Assembly: GCA_950295325.1 (NCBI GenBank)
Contig: OX485806.1
Coordinates: forward strand, 28,706,001 to 28,770,000
From: Polytrichum commune
Taxonomy: Eukaryota > Streptophyta > Polytrichopsida > Polytrichales > Polytrichaceae
Direction of reading: 5' to 3'
DNA: 64,000 nt
Shown: positions 1 through 11,626 of the stretch, in pieces
How positions within the stretch are numbered: position 1 is the first letter of the stretch
How the letters are laid out: each line of letters begins with the position of its first letter
Position numbers and translations under genes: made by a program
Notes under the pieces: generated by a model
Database searches by the model: none
What the model saw: the letters and a program-made list of their open reading frames with translations, nothing else
What the model was told of the DNA's origin: nothing

Positions 1-427
1 AAAATAAAAATAAAAACAACAACAACAACAACACAACAGAGAATCCATAATTCCTTATCAGTATTCACTGCCTTTGAAATACCACAAAAGAATCAAATAC
101 TACTCTGTTTGTAGGTGTGCACACAAGGTTTTGCATGCTGCCAAGAAACTCAGGATGCAGAAATGGCTTCATTGACTGGTTGCTCTTGTTTGACAAGAAG
201 CCCAAGCTTCCAATTTCAGCAGGAACTTCAAGGCTCACTAGAATGAACCTCTTACTCATACTTAACTTAGACTAAGATGTAGAGTATGAGAATCTAGAGA
301 CTTGTCAAGATAAATCAACACTGACAAAATGCAATCCTCCTTCTGATTCCTCCATTGAAGTTGCCGTGAAGAAAATTATTCTCATAACATGTCCAATCTG
401 GGACAACATAAAGTGAACATGATATAC

Positions 428-2093
428 CTCAAGTGGACCAAGCTCTGGAAGACTCAGTGCCGCTCGTCGAGCATTGCAAGCCATCCGCAAAAAGTCCATG
501 TTGCTTACTCCAGGAATCTCCACAGGAGACTGAAAACTCAAAAAAAGCCCATTATGACTTCTTTCAGCTGGCTCTTTGTCCAGGAGATCCTCCCCTTTGA
601 AAATAGCAGACCCCCCTGTGACCTCATAATCAGGATGACCGACAAGAACCTGCAATTACAGTACAGGCCAAGTCATATTATCAGTACCTCCTCCTGCTCA
701 CTGAAAGTTTGAACATACCCTGTCTTGTGACAGTCCCATGACAGCATCCTGTAGCATCAAATTTATGGAAGATAAGAGGATAGAACAAAAAGTGGAAATG
801 GAAACATAAGAATAAAAATGAATGATACAAGACATTCAGGTTGAGAATCAATGCCTTAGACAATGTGCTCTTTCCTGAGCCATTCCTTCCCATAATTGCA
901 TGAACCTGCAAGCAACAAATTGCTGCAAATCAGTCCACCCGTGACAACCAAAGTGTGTAAATCTTCCCCTCAACTTTCATTCTTCACGGTCCAGATCACT
1001 TTTTTTAAAGCACATTCACAACATAGGTCCATTAGGCTTCAAACAGATGAAATGAAAAAAAATCCTCCTTTAAACTGCATTTCTTGCTAGCTGTGACAAC
1101 ACAACAAATGTGAACCTGAAACCTATACACTTCGATGAAGCGTATAAGTGTAACCAGGCATAACAAAATTCATCAACAAGGCCACTGGCAACAACATGTC
1201 AAAACCCCTGCACAACCCTAGAAATGGTCTCAACAATTTGCAAGCCAATTCCGTCCATCAGAATACCGAATTGTCAATGATGATATAGTTATCCAATAAC
1301 TCAACATGACGTTTGGTAGGGAGTTGGTTGTTTTGCATACAACACCTTCCATGTTCGCCAGGTTTCAGTGCATGCTTGGAGTTAGCATGGAGGTTCGAAC
1401 GAAGAACATTCTATATGGGTTCATTGAGGGTCAGTCATTTTGGCATGCCAAGAGGTGCTAAATGAGTTTGGCCCTCAATGGACCTCACGAGATAGGTTGC
1501 TCTTCATTCAAATTCAAACACTACTTCCGGAGAATGCACAGTCATAAGTGGAAAGAAATCATTGGTTTTGTGCAATCAATGGAAGATCGTAGGGACCAGT
1601 TCCCGACAGAAAGTCCCATTGATTTAAAGGATAACTCTAATAGCACGAGACAAGACATTTATCATGAAGTGAACTGCCTCTCATTCTATCAATCCGAAGT
1701 TCCATGCGATGAAAGCATCACACGTACCTCCCCTTCTCGAATTACGAGGTCCACGCCCTTCAGAATCTCCATCCCCGTCTCCCGCACCACGGCTCTTAAA
1801 TCCTTGACCTCCAAAAGCACGGCAGGGCTCCCTTTCTCGGCCCTGTTTTCTACATCGAGCTGTTGGGACGTAGCGACAGCAGACACAGCCACGGAGTTGC
1901 ACCTCCGACTCCATTTCCTAAGGTTCACGAATCCAGAGTGTTCAGCACACAACCTCGCCCCTCGCAACGCTCCTGTTGCAGCCCCTACTCTCCACGCCCC
2001 GGCTGACGAGCTACATGAAACGGCCGCACCGTCACGAGCGCTAGCGTAAACGCCTGCGGCTGCCTGGCAGCCGTGGGCTGTGACCGCAGCCAT
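428..2093 (-). CDS. ABCI6: ABC transporter I family member 6 (NAP7/SufC-type ATPase), 5' part, gene continues past left edge
   Basis: SufC-type ATPases drive the plastid SUF (SufBCD) scaffold in Fe-S cluster assembly; that role is family knowledge. Three coding exons are visible: 2093-1728 (122 codons), 905-855 (17 codons) and 649-428 (74 codons), all phase 0. Exon 1 starts with an Ala/Ser/Arg-rich stretch of about 80 residues that looks like a plastid transit peptide, then begins the ATPase fold (LLEVKDLRAVV, LKGVDLVIREGE). Exon 2 holds the Walker A motif GRNGSGKST. Exon 3 holds the SufC hallmark GHPDYEVTGGS and the Q-loop region FQSPVEIPGVSN. The ABC signature, Walker B and H-loop should lie in exons beyond position 1, since none is readable in 1-427. 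The second visible intron (854-650) appears to be GC-AG: the exon ends in AAG followed by GCATTG. An acceptor-like TTGCAG just upstream of the ATG suggests a 5'UTR intron. Confidence is high for the family and good for the exon borders. Confidence 0.92.
1280..1540. mobile_element. Foldback (palindromic) MITE in ABCI6 intron 1, copy 1
   Basis: This segment is imperfectly palindromic. An outer arm beginning TGCATGCTTGGAG pairs with a complementary arm ending near 1538, and the centre is the self-complementary CTTGGCATGCCAAG. It matches 10744-10998 in EFL1 intron 3 in reverse orientation, including flanks such as CTCAACATGAC. No coding potential is seen. The homology is read by eye, so the exact ends are uncertain. 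Confidence 0.75.
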
Positions 2094-2195
2094 GGCTTCC
2101 TCTCCCTTGCCCGATTAGCAGCAGCAATTGGCAACAATGGCGAGAGAGTGAACCTGCAACGAAGGAGGTACTAGTGCTTCTCAATGCCTAATGTG

Positions 2196-2500
2196 ACCTT
2201 ATTTAATCCATACGATAAAGAAAGAAATAAAGAGAAGAAAAAGAAAATATACATCCAAGGACCTAATCGACGCCTTTCAGGTTGCAAATTGCACACATTG
2301 TGATAACCTGCGGGGGACTGAGACCTCATCCCTCTCACAGATTCACAACTACCGAGACCGTCCCTTTCCAAAAACCAGCTTCAAACATAATTTGCACAAA
2401 GCCCAAGAAAGGAAGGAAAACAGACATCCAGGAAACTAATTAAAACCTTTCAGGTTGCAAATTGCAAATATTGTGACAATTTGTAGAAGGGAGGATTCTT
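2196..2500. repeat. Two direct copies of a ~173 bp unit upstream of ABCI6
   Basis: CCTTTCAGGTTGCAAATTGC occurs at 2273 and again at 2446, with similar flanks (ACATCCA upstream, ATTGTGA downstream). This indicates a tandem duplication of about 173 bp in the 5' flank of ABCI6. No gene is recognised in 2160-2740. Confidence 0.7.
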
Positions 2501-2746
2501 CACCAACCACGGAATGACTGTGAACAGATTGAGAGAGAAATTCAGGAACAAACGGCGAAGTTGGAATTACTTACCAGGAGCATCAACCGTACAGCTGAAC
2601 CTCGCGCACTTAAGGGCTAAGGATCACATCCGCAACGGAGAAGCTCGCAGCAAGGAATCAGGAGTCAGCTATAGCCATCGCTCGAGAGCGAGGGTTGCAC
2701 GGGAATGGGCCCATTCCAGATAAGGGTTCCTTCCCATTGAGATTAA

Positions 2747-3243
2747 GGGCCACTTCACACACGAGACTAAGAGCCCGTGACCATTCCACTTCAAGCACTC
2801 TCATTGGTGGAAAAGGCGGAACTGGTCCAAGTTCGCTTCACACTACGCTTGAGGGACCAACGGAGTAAGCGAATGCAAGATGCATGTAAAGTCTACAAGG
2901 ATTCCCTCATGGTATCAAATGGATCATGTTTTATGGTCACTTAGACTATTTTCAAAAACCACCTCCTAATGGTAGGGCTAACACAAACCCATGAGACCAT
3001 GACATTCTGAATGCTCACAACCATTGATTTATTCTATTTTATCATGTGTGAGGACCCGCATGAATAGAAATTTCTTGAAATAGCATTTGGTTGAGGGCCC
3101 GATCACATACGACTTCACACTACACTTGAGGATCCGTGACCACACTCCATGATTTTGGAGGTGTCTTGGGACAACCTTTGGACACTTTTTTTGGGCTCTC
3201 ACAATTTCATGGTCACAGTTCTTGGCTCATGTGTGAAGTGGCC
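2747..3243 (+). mobile_element. MITE family 1 (~500 bp), copy A
   Basis: The terminal inverted repeats start GGGCCACTTCACACA and end TGTGTGAAGTGGCC, and the homology extends inward through GAGCC...GTGACC blocks. It has the same length and internal order as the copies at 47998-48501 and 56220-58078 (once the nested insertion there is removed). It contains no transposase. Copy 56220-58078 shows a TTA duplication, which points to a PIF/Harbinger-type mobiliser. Here the flanks are not a clean duplication. Confidence 0.85.
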
Positions 3244-4205
3244 ACAAGGGTGGGTTTACACTAGGACATTTGAACATTTGAAAATAAAAAACATGTCAAT
3301 GTAAATGAAGGAAATGTAAAACACAACAATAGAAAAACTCGGTCAATTGTTTTCAAAATAAAAAGTTGTTCATGGCTCAATCGAAGTCATTATTTGTTTA
3401 TTTAAATCAATGAGGTAATCAACTCCCTTGTCAAACTTCCAAATCTCCCTAAAAGTGTGTTGGTTCTTGTTATTCTAGCACTCAATGAAAAGTTTCAGTT
3501 CTTAGAATACATTGTAAATCATTATTCGTATTGTAAACTTCTCCATCCCCCCCCCCCCTTCTTGAGGTTGATGTTAGGGTCACTCGATCGACAATGCTAA
3601 GTTGATCATGGACACACAACCTAGAAGTGGGCAACATCAAAGACTTTGTTATGGTATGTGGCGTCGGGGGCCACATCTTATCCATGGGGTTTCATTCATT
3701 TAGATTTGGATGAATGAATCCTAGGAGTTGGAGAAATGCTCCTAAGTGAGGAGCCTTCTCCTTGGCTTGGCATTCTTGCCAAGTCAAGCCTTGTGTGGAG
3801 AGAGCTTGTGTGAGGTGAAGGTTGCATGTTTTTGCAATAAATCTTAAGTTCTTCTCCCCTTACTTACACTCTTGGATTTTCCCATGGTGGAGTGAGAGAT
3901 AACTTGACTCATTGTGTGCATTTAAAGAGAGAATTAGAGCTCTTGCTAGGGTTTGACTCTCTTCCTTCTCACTTGGCAATAATGATCACAACCAATTATT
4001 CATTATCACAACCATTCATCATAACTTGGTGTCAAAGAAATAATCATTCCATAGCATGACATTGTACATCCCAACCCTTCTCGATTTGTTCTCTCTCCTT
4101 TCAAGTTACTTCATTCATGAACTTTGGTTTCACACTCATCATAGTGATCATATATCATTGAGTTTATTATCTCATTATAAACCCCTTTTCTTCATCGTTG
4201 TCTAA
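3244..4205. other. Intergenic, no gene seen
   Basis: AT-rich sequence with a 12-base poly-C run at 3547-3558. Reading frames are short and resemble nothing known. CTTGG words near 3760-3790 are locally repeated. Confidence 0.5.
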
Positions 4206-4363
4206 TAGCCCACCCACACTTACTAGTGCGGGCTACTAGTGAACGGTTCCTATCAACAAGGGCCATTTTTAGGGTTGGTTTAACCAGTGAGAGCCATTGG
4301 TTGCAACTAGTGCTGGTAGGAACCGTTCACTGATGACCTACGCCATTAAGTGTGGGTGGGCTA
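4206..4363. mobile_element. MITE family 2 (158 bp), copy 1, TAA target duplication
   Basis: Perfect 17-bp terminal inverted repeats (TAGCCCACCCACACTTA and its complement) are flanked by TAA on both sides (4203-4205 and 4364-4366). An internal inverted pair GAACGGTTCCTA / TAGGAACCGTTC lies inside. The 3-bp TAA duplication is typical of PIF/Harbinger-type MITEs. Related copies lie at 19278-19426 and 55301-55457. Confidence 0.88.
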
Positions 4364-5252
4364 TAAGTGATCCATAGTGTTTTGGTTAAGCCTTCTCCAT
4401 CTATTACCCATAACCACATAACCACATAACCACATAACCACATAACAAATACAAACACCAAACAAAATGAATTCCTAAGAGGTAGGATGATAATGCATGC
4501 ACTATTAAATGATATATAAAGAAAGCCTAATTCCTAAACCAAATGTAATAACCTAAACACAAAGAGAAGTTAAGAACTAGAGAGAGAGAGAGAGAGAGAA
4601 GCAAACAATGAAACATGAGCAAACACCAAAGCCTATTATATTGATTCATGTGGAAAAACAAACACTAATATTGGAGCAACAAAGGAAAATCGGAATTGTT
4701 AGTTTAAACATCCTTAATGTAATATCATCCATTACAAACAACAAACACAAAAGGACAATTGAAATGCAAGTTGCAATGCGTTGACTGTTAGCATAGTTTA
4801 TATCCACATAATGCAAAGACTTGGTGTTGGAAAGATGTCAAGGTGATTAGACATATTGTGGAGTGATCCTAAGTTTCAAGGAAAAGGCCAAATGTTGTCT
4901 TACATTTGTTAGGAAAGACCATGTGTTTAGAAAGATTGGAATATGTGCTCAAAATATGGTAATTGTTTCATGCTCAATAGTCAACATAATTGGGTGGAAG
5001 AGCCTATAAGACCACTTAATGAACACAACAATCTTCACTTTGATCATGAATAAGATATCCCATACGAGGAAAAATTATGAGGAAAGTGGGTACGGCCTTG
5101 GAATTGGATTTGCTAACCATCTTACACTAATTTCATGTTTCATACCCTAGAAGGAGTGGCCTATTCGGAAAAAAAGTAACCATTTAAGACCCATCTACCT
5201 TGATAATTTGGTTACTTCGTAGACGGAAAACATAATAATGTGGATGAGAAAT
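4364..5252. repeat. Intergenic with fragments of dispersed family 5
   Basis: Includes four tandem copies of ACCACATA near 4410-4445 and a GA microsatellite near 4580. From about 4975 to 5230 the text resembles 43990-44640: a TCTTCACT...GATATTC/CATACGA segment and AGTAACCATTTAAG..CCCAT. No gene is seen. Confidence 0.5.
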
Positions 5253-5700
5253 CTATTTGTGAGATAGACGTAAGTGTGTGTCGGACAGTCGGGAGAGGAT
5301 GAATTCTATCGAATCACATCCAGTAGATGGTCGGATGAAAGTACCAGGCTGCATGACGTAGGTAGGTGAAATTGTTTTTCGGGCAGGGAAACCACTGCCC
5401 GCGGTGGGCTGAATCGTGGGCGGAGCCGGTCCTCCGGAAGGGGTTTCCACGGCCAACCCGGTTTCTAGCAGGTCCACGTGGTCTATGTTGCAGGGCTCCC
5501 AGGATATCCCGGCCCCGGCATCGGTATAGCGGGCTTTGGTTGGGCCTAATTGAGCAAATTGTGGGGTTGGCGTTGGCGGGTCTGATGGGTTTGCTCTATA
5601 TACCTCCAAACATAGGCCCGGGTAGGAAGAATTGCCGATTGTCAGCTCAAAGTTTGATTAGAGCAGCGAAAACTGTGTGTACTTGATGTGGCGGAAAGCC
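5253..5700. other. GC-rich block upstream of EFL1, unassigned
   Basis: Base composition rises sharply relative to both flanks, and open frames exist on both strands (5253-5609 minus, 5366-5686 plus). Neither resembles a known protein, and both are proline-rich in the way GC-rich noncoding DNA often is. It could be distal promoter, a captured gene fragment or an old element. I cannot decide. Confidence 0.3.
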
Positions 5701-5937
5701 GCGTAAGGTGGCCGGTTTTGCCCTAAAATCATGAACGTTGCATGAACAACTGACAATTTTCTGCCGCTGCTGCACATGCGATTGCCTAAGTTAGATTGGT
5801 TCGTCCAGGGGAAGGAAGAAAGAGATTGCAGATAGACAATCAGGAGAGCTGATGAGTCCTGGAATTGGTTGAATTGAATCAATCACCTTCTCACCAGGTT
5901 GGGAGCTTTCGGCAGATAAAGTTTGTGAAGATCAACA

Positions 5938-5946
5938 AAACCCTAA
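5938..5946 (+). promoter_or_regulatory. Telo-box upstream of EFL1
   Basis: AAACCCTAA lies about 145 bp before the EFL1 ATG, in the probable 5'UTR or proximal promoter. Telo-boxes are common in plant promoters of ribosomal-protein and translation genes. RPL15 at the other end of this window has one at a similar position. Confidence 0.55.
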
Positions 5947-6090
5947 TTTGCTATGCTAATAATTTGTTCGCGGAATTCAATGTTCGTAGGCTACCGTGTC
6001 GCAGGGATGATCGAGAATTCTCGCATTCTTCAGGGAAGAGTGTGGCTGCTGGATTTGTGTTGAATGCCCACTTAGGTTGTTTGTCGTTCG

Positions 6091-9000
6091 ATGTCGACGA
6101 ACACGGACACGGACGGAGCAGCGAGCATGGACAAGAGGCGGCACATTCGGAACATTTGTATTGTAGCTCACGTGGACCATGGGAAGACTACGATGGCGGA
6201 TCATTTGATTGCGGCAGCGGGGGGCGGGGTGCTGCACACCAAGCAGGCAGGGAAGCTGCGTTACTTGGACGACAGGGAGGACGAGCAGCAACGAGGTGTG
6301 ACTATGAAGAGCTCATCAATTTCGTTGAACTACAAGGACCATGTGATAAACCTCATCGATTCCCCTGGCCACGTGGATTTCTGCAGCGAAGTGTCATCAG
6401 CAGTGCGGTTGAGCGACGGGGCTGTTGTCCTGGTGGACGCTTGCGAAGGGGTTCACATTCAGACTCATGCGGTGCTGCGTCAGGCGTGGTTGGAGCGCCT
6501 GACTCCTTGCTTGGTGCTCAATAAGCTCGATCGCCTTATATTAGAGCTCAAGCTTACCCCACTGGAGGCGTACACCCGCATGCAGGTTGGTTTCATGCTC
6601 TGCCTTTCGGCCAATCCCTCTAGCAATTTTGTGAATGCGGCTTCCAGTTGGTGTCGGTTCTGCGTGTACGAGGGATTTCTTTCTTGGGACACTTTGCGAA
6701 AGCTGTGGACTCTAGGGTTCAGGGTTTGAGGGTTAGACATGTCTTTATCCATTTAGGAAGATAATCATATTAGAGCTGATGCACATTTGCGAATGCAGGT
6801 TCCAGTTGGTTTCAGGTCTGTGTGTAAGAGATTTTTTTTTCCTCGGGGACACTACGTGAAAGCAGTGGACTCTAGGGTTTAGGGTTTGAGAATTAGACAT
6901 GTCTCAATGCATTGAGGGTGATCCAAATCCATGCAAGTTTAACACTCTTCTTCTTTCATGCCAAACTCTCTAGCAACTCTGCAACCTACAGCAATTTTGC
7001 GAATACAGATTCCAGTTAATTTCAGTTCTGTGCGGTTTAAGCTCTTCTTCTTTCATGTCAATCCTACTAGCAATTTTTGGGATGCAGATTCCAGTCGGTA
7101 TCGGTTCTACGTGTAAGAGATTTTTCTTTCTTGGGGACGCTATATGAAAGCAGTGGACAACTAGGCTCTAGGGTTTGAGGATTAGACATGTCTCTGCCCA
7201 TTGAGGGCGACGATCATAGTAGAGCTGAAGCTCATCTACTCTCTACTTTCATGTCAATTTATCTAGCAATTATAGGAGTGCAGATTCCAGTTGGTCAGGG
7301 TTATTTTGTGTACAAGAATTTGACGTTATTGGAAAGCAGGGGACTCTAGGGTGTAGGGATTGAGGATTAGACATGTCTCTATCCATTGAGGGTGGGATCA
7401 TCCTGTGTCAGGAGTACCAAATATAAAAACTGCATTACACTACTTTTGCTCTTCTGTTGTGTTCCCTTTAGCAATTTTGCTAATGCAGATTCCATGGTTT
7501 CACTTCTATGTCTAAGAGAAATTTATTTCTCAGGGACAGTGACTGGAAAGCAATGGACTATAGGGTTTAAAGTTTGTGAATTAGACACTTCTCTATCCAT
7601 TTAGGGCAACGGTCATATTAAAGCTGAAGTTTACCCATTGGAGGCTTATAACTGCATGCAGGTTTGACGCTCTTCATGCTGTGTCATTTCCTCTAGCAAT
7701 TTTGTGCATGTGGTTTCCAGTCGGTTTCGGTTTGATGTGTGAGAATTTTCTTTCTCAGGGACTCTATGTGCAAGCAGTGCATTCTAGGGTTTAGGTTTTG
7801 AGGATTAGACATGTCTCTATCCATTTAGGGTGATGATCGTATCAGAGCTCAAGGTCACCCCATTGGAGGCATACAATCTTGTCCCTCTTATTCTTATTCT
7901 ATCTCTTATTCCTCCACTACACGAATATATTTAGTTGCTGGATGAGAGTAACCATTGCGAGTTGCTGGACAAGCAGCAGCTCGCAATCAGAGTTAGACTT
8001 TTCACAATTTGTTTTCGGAGCGTTGGTTAGGGCTGTCCAGAGCATTAACGTAATGTGGACCAATTTCAAGTGAAGAACAACTTGACTCTCCTACTCGTGG
8101 CTGGTATTTCTGAAATTTATTGGTGCTGCAGATGTTTGCGGTTTCAGAAGTCTCTCAATCCTGTAGGTTCACCAGATGCACTGACAATGAGCTATGTCTG
8201 CAGAACATAATCGGGGAGGTCAACAACATCATCAACGCATTTCGGTCAGAGAAATACTTATCTGATGTGGATTCGGTTCTCTCTGGTGCTACAGCTGTTT
8301 CAGATGTGGATGGCGCAAGTCATGGAACAGAAGATGATGATAAGGTTGAAGATGATGATGATGAGCCAGATGCATTTGCCCCTGGACAAGGAAATGTTGC
8401 ATTTGCAAGTGCAATTGATGGTTGTGCATTTCGCATTAGTGACTTTGCAGACCTTTGTGCTGCAAGGCTTGGGGCCAATGCTGCTGTCTTGAGAAAAGCT
8501 CTGTGGGGAGATTATTACTATAACCCTAAAACAAAGAAGATAGTTGGGAAGAAGGCAGCAGGGGGGAAGTTGAAGCCTATGTTTGTGCAGTTTGTACTAG
8601 AACCACTTTGGCAGGTGTATGAAGTGGGCATGCAAGGTGAAGATGGTGCTGAAAAGCTTGGAAAGTTTGTAAAGTCAATGAATCTGAAGATCCAGCCCCG
8701 TGATTTAAGAAATAAGGATCCCAAGTTGGTAACGCAGAGTGTGGTGAGTGCATGGCTACCTCTTGCAGACACCATTTTGTCAATGGTAATTGATTGTTTA
8801 CCAGATCCAGTGACTGCACAGCCTGAGAGAATATCAAGACTCCTCCCTGAGATGTTTGTTCCCTCAGAAATTTCTAAAGACATCCAACTGCAATTGCAGT
8901 CTGTAAGATCAGCAGTTGAAACATGTGATGATAGTTTGGAATCACCTTGTGTTGCATTTGTGTCGAAGATGATAGCTGTTCCAATGAGTGCTCTTCCAAG

Positions 9001-11626
9001 GCATGGACCAAATGGTGAACCTGTGACGTCAGTGGACCTTTGGGACACAGATGCAGCTCAGCGGGAGTGTTTCTTAGCCTTTGCAAGAGTTTTCAGTGGT
9101 GTCCTCACTGTGGGCTGCAAGATATATGTTCTATCAGCACTATATGATCCTGTGAATTCTGAATCAGGAGAGAATGTGCAAGAGGCAAGGGTGGAGGCTC
9201 TCTACATGATGATGGGACGAGGTTTGGAGCCAAAATCTGCGGTTCCAGCAGGTAACGTAGTTGCAATCAGGGGTTTGGGCCAGCACATACTGAAATCAGG
9301 AACACTTTCTACCACCCCTCTTTGCTGGCCATTCGCCAGAATGAGCTTCCAGGCTGCTCCAATTGTCCGAGTTGCCCTTGAGCCTTGTGATCCTTCTGAC
9401 ATGGGAGCTTTGATACGTGGATTGCGACTCCTGAATCGAGCAGATCCATTTGTCGAAGTTAGTGTTTCAAGCAGTGGGGAGCATGTGATTGCAGCTGCTG
9501 GGGAAGTTCATTTGGAACGATGCATTAAAGATTTGAAGGAAAGGTTTGCACGCGTGGAGCTGTCTGTGTCTCCACCATTAGTTGCATTTCGTGAGACAGC
9601 TGATGTTGATGGTGAAACGACTGAATCTGAAAAGCCTGCAGTAGGGCAGTCTGATGTTGTGGAAAGGACTACTCCAAATGGCAGATGTAAAGTGTCTGTT
9701 CATGTCACAAGACTGCCATCAGCATTGATTGAGGTGTGTTTTCCATATTCAATCATTAGGATGTGTCGTTCTTCTTACTCAAGAGGAAGGATTACAGAGG
9801 TGGTGACTATTCCAGTCTTATGTGAAGCTAGGTCTAGAGTGATTGTGCTTGTTGTGAAGATATGCAACAGAACAGTGGTTTAGAAAGTAACACCAGGTAT
9901 TCTCCATTGCAATTCTCATCGGAAGGTTATTACATGCTCCTGCTTATCCAATGGCCTTGACTCTGGAAAACCCTTTTGTGCAGGTACTAGATGGAAGTGT
10001 GGATCTGCTAAGAGACATTGTTGAAGGGGAGAACAAAGGGCACCGAAGTCAAGGGCGGCAACAAGGAGTTGCGCCCAAGGAAGACCCGGTGTCCATTCTG
10101 CATGATCGATTACTGTCTGTAGCGAATAATTTAGAGGCTGATACCAAGGAGACTGAAAAAAAGAAGGTTGACAGAGATAGGGAATCATGGACCCACAAAC
10201 TAGAAAGGATCTGGGCACTTGGGCCTCACCGAGTTGGCCCCAATCTCCTGCTTACTCCAGATAGTAAGGTCGGTAGTATCAGCAAGCCAGCTGTTAATGG
10301 TGTGACAGGAGTGCTCATCAGAGGCACACCGCATTTTTCACAGAAACTAGGTCTGACAGATTGCACTTTAGGACCTTCTAGTAATTCTGACGGTGGGTCT
10401 GAAACTTCTCTGGATTTCATCACAGAAGTCCAAAACTTAGAGTCAAGTGTTGTTTCTGGGTTTCAGTTGGCAACTGCGTCTGGACCTTTGTGTGAAGAGC
10501 CCATGTGGGGTTTAGCATTCAGTGTTGAGGCTTCTGTGTCTCAAGTGTGTGAGAACCAAGATGGGTCTGGTGCCGAATTGTATGGTCCCTTCTCTAGCCA
10601 GGTACATGTTCTACATATCTTGAAGTGCAGTCTCTATAAGAGTTATCCTTCAACTCAATGGGACATTTTGTCAGGAGTTGGTCCCCTATGGAATTTTTGT
10701 TGGGTGTTTTGCATATGAAATCAATACTCTCTTTTCAAAAAAAATTGCATGCTTGGAGGTAGTGTTTGAATTTGAATAAAGAGCAACCTATTTCAGTTCA
10801 TTGAGGGCCAAAGTCAGTTTAGCACCTCTTGGCATGCCAAAATGAGTTTGACCCTGAATGAACCAATACAGAATGTTCTTTGTGCAAACTTCCACATTAC
10901 CTCCAATCATGCACCTAAAAATTACTGAGCATGGAAGGTCCTGTATGCAAATCAACTAGCTCCATACCAAAAGTCATGTTGAGATAGAGGATAACTCTAT
11001 TATGTAGCAATTCCTTCTTTGTGCATTTACTGTGCACACAAGCTGAAGAGGTTGTGCTGGGGACTATATCCTTCACTTACTGCTGTTCTTGGTATTTCAA
11101 TTTCTCTTACTGAAATTAATCTGGCCCACTGGCTTTGCAGGTCATGACTACTGTGAAGGATGCATGCCGAGCAGCTGTTTTAGCAAAACACCCCCGCATT
11201 GCAGAGGCCTTGTATTTCTGTGAAGTCGTTGCACCTGCTGAGCACTTGGGACAAGTATATGGTGTTCTGGGCAAGCGAAGAGCACGCATCGTGAAAGAGG
11301 AAATGAAAGAGGGTACAGCTTTGTTCATTGTGCATGCATACATGCCTGTTGCTGAAAGCTTTGGGTTTGCAGACGAGTTGCGCAGAAAAACATCAGGAGC
11401 TGCCAGCCCACAGCTGGTGCTGAGCCATTGGGAAGCATTGCTCGCAGATCCATTCTTCATCCCTCGCACAGAAGAAGAAATAGAAGAGCATGGTGACGGA
11501 TCAAGTGTGCCACCCAACACTGCTCGGAAGCTCATTGATGCCGTGCGACGGCGGAAGGGTTTACCTGTGGAAGAGAAATTGGTGCAGTTCGGGTCAAAAC
11601 AGAGAACAAGAGCACGGAAAGTTTAA
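6091..11626 (+). CDS. EFL1: Elongation factor-like GTPase 1 (EFL1/RIA1), complete, four exons
   Basis: This EF-2-like GTPase acts with SBDS to evict eIF6 from late pre-60S subunits in the cytoplasm (family knowledge). Coding exons are 6091-6585 (165 codons), 8204-9733 (510), 9984-10601 (206) and 11141-11626 (161 plus stop), all phase 0 with GT-AG borders, giving 1042 residues against about 1,000-1,120 for the family. G1 AHVDHGKT is at residues 26-33, GVTM at 69-72, DSPGH at 90-94 and NKLD at 144-147. Exon 2 carries an acidic insert ([13 protein letters not shown]), then KTKKIVGKK and [11 protein letters not shown], typical of EFL1 and absent from ordinary EF-2. Exon 4 is the EF-G domain IV/V-like part ([25 protein letters not shown]). 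The ATG at 6091 fits; a second in-frame ATG (residue 13) also precedes the G1 motif. Intron 1 (1618 bp) is built of repeats and intron 3 holds a foldback MITE. Confidence 0.95.
6586..8203 (+). repeat. EFL1 intron 1: six degenerate tandem copies of an exon-tail/intron unit
   Basis: The phrase around TTAGACATGTCTCTATCCAT recurs near 6735, 6894, 7190, 7362, 7582 and 7810. Each copy is preceded by AGCAATTTTG...GATTCCAGTTGGT and CTCTAGGGTTTAGGGTTTGAG. Several copies are followed by a decayed version of the last part of exon 1 (AGAGCTCAAGCTTACCCCAC...), clearest at 7610-7665 and 7828-7880. The copy near 7650 keeps the donor-like GCATGCAGGTTTG. The intron thus appears to have grown by tandem duplication of a unit spanning the exon 1/intron 1 border. 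Confidence 0.85.
10744..10998. mobile_element. Foldback MITE in EFL1 intron 3, copy 2
   Basis: Same palindromic element as 1280-1540, in opposite orientation. The arm TGCATGCTTGGAGGTAGTG pairs with CATTACCTCCAATCATGCA about 150 bp further on, and GTTCATTGAGGGCC pairs with GACCCTGAATGAAC. The centre is CTTGGCATGCCAA. Noncoding. Confidence 0.78.

Noticed and set aside
1-427. Fourth exon of ABCI6
   Set aside because: No minus-strand frame in this stretch gives the expected ABC signature or Walker B text. It is probably intron or the next exon lies beyond the edge.
5253-5686. Opposed reading frames of 106 and 118 codons
   Set aside because: Proline/glycine-rich composition follows from GC content, both strands are open, and nothing is recognised.
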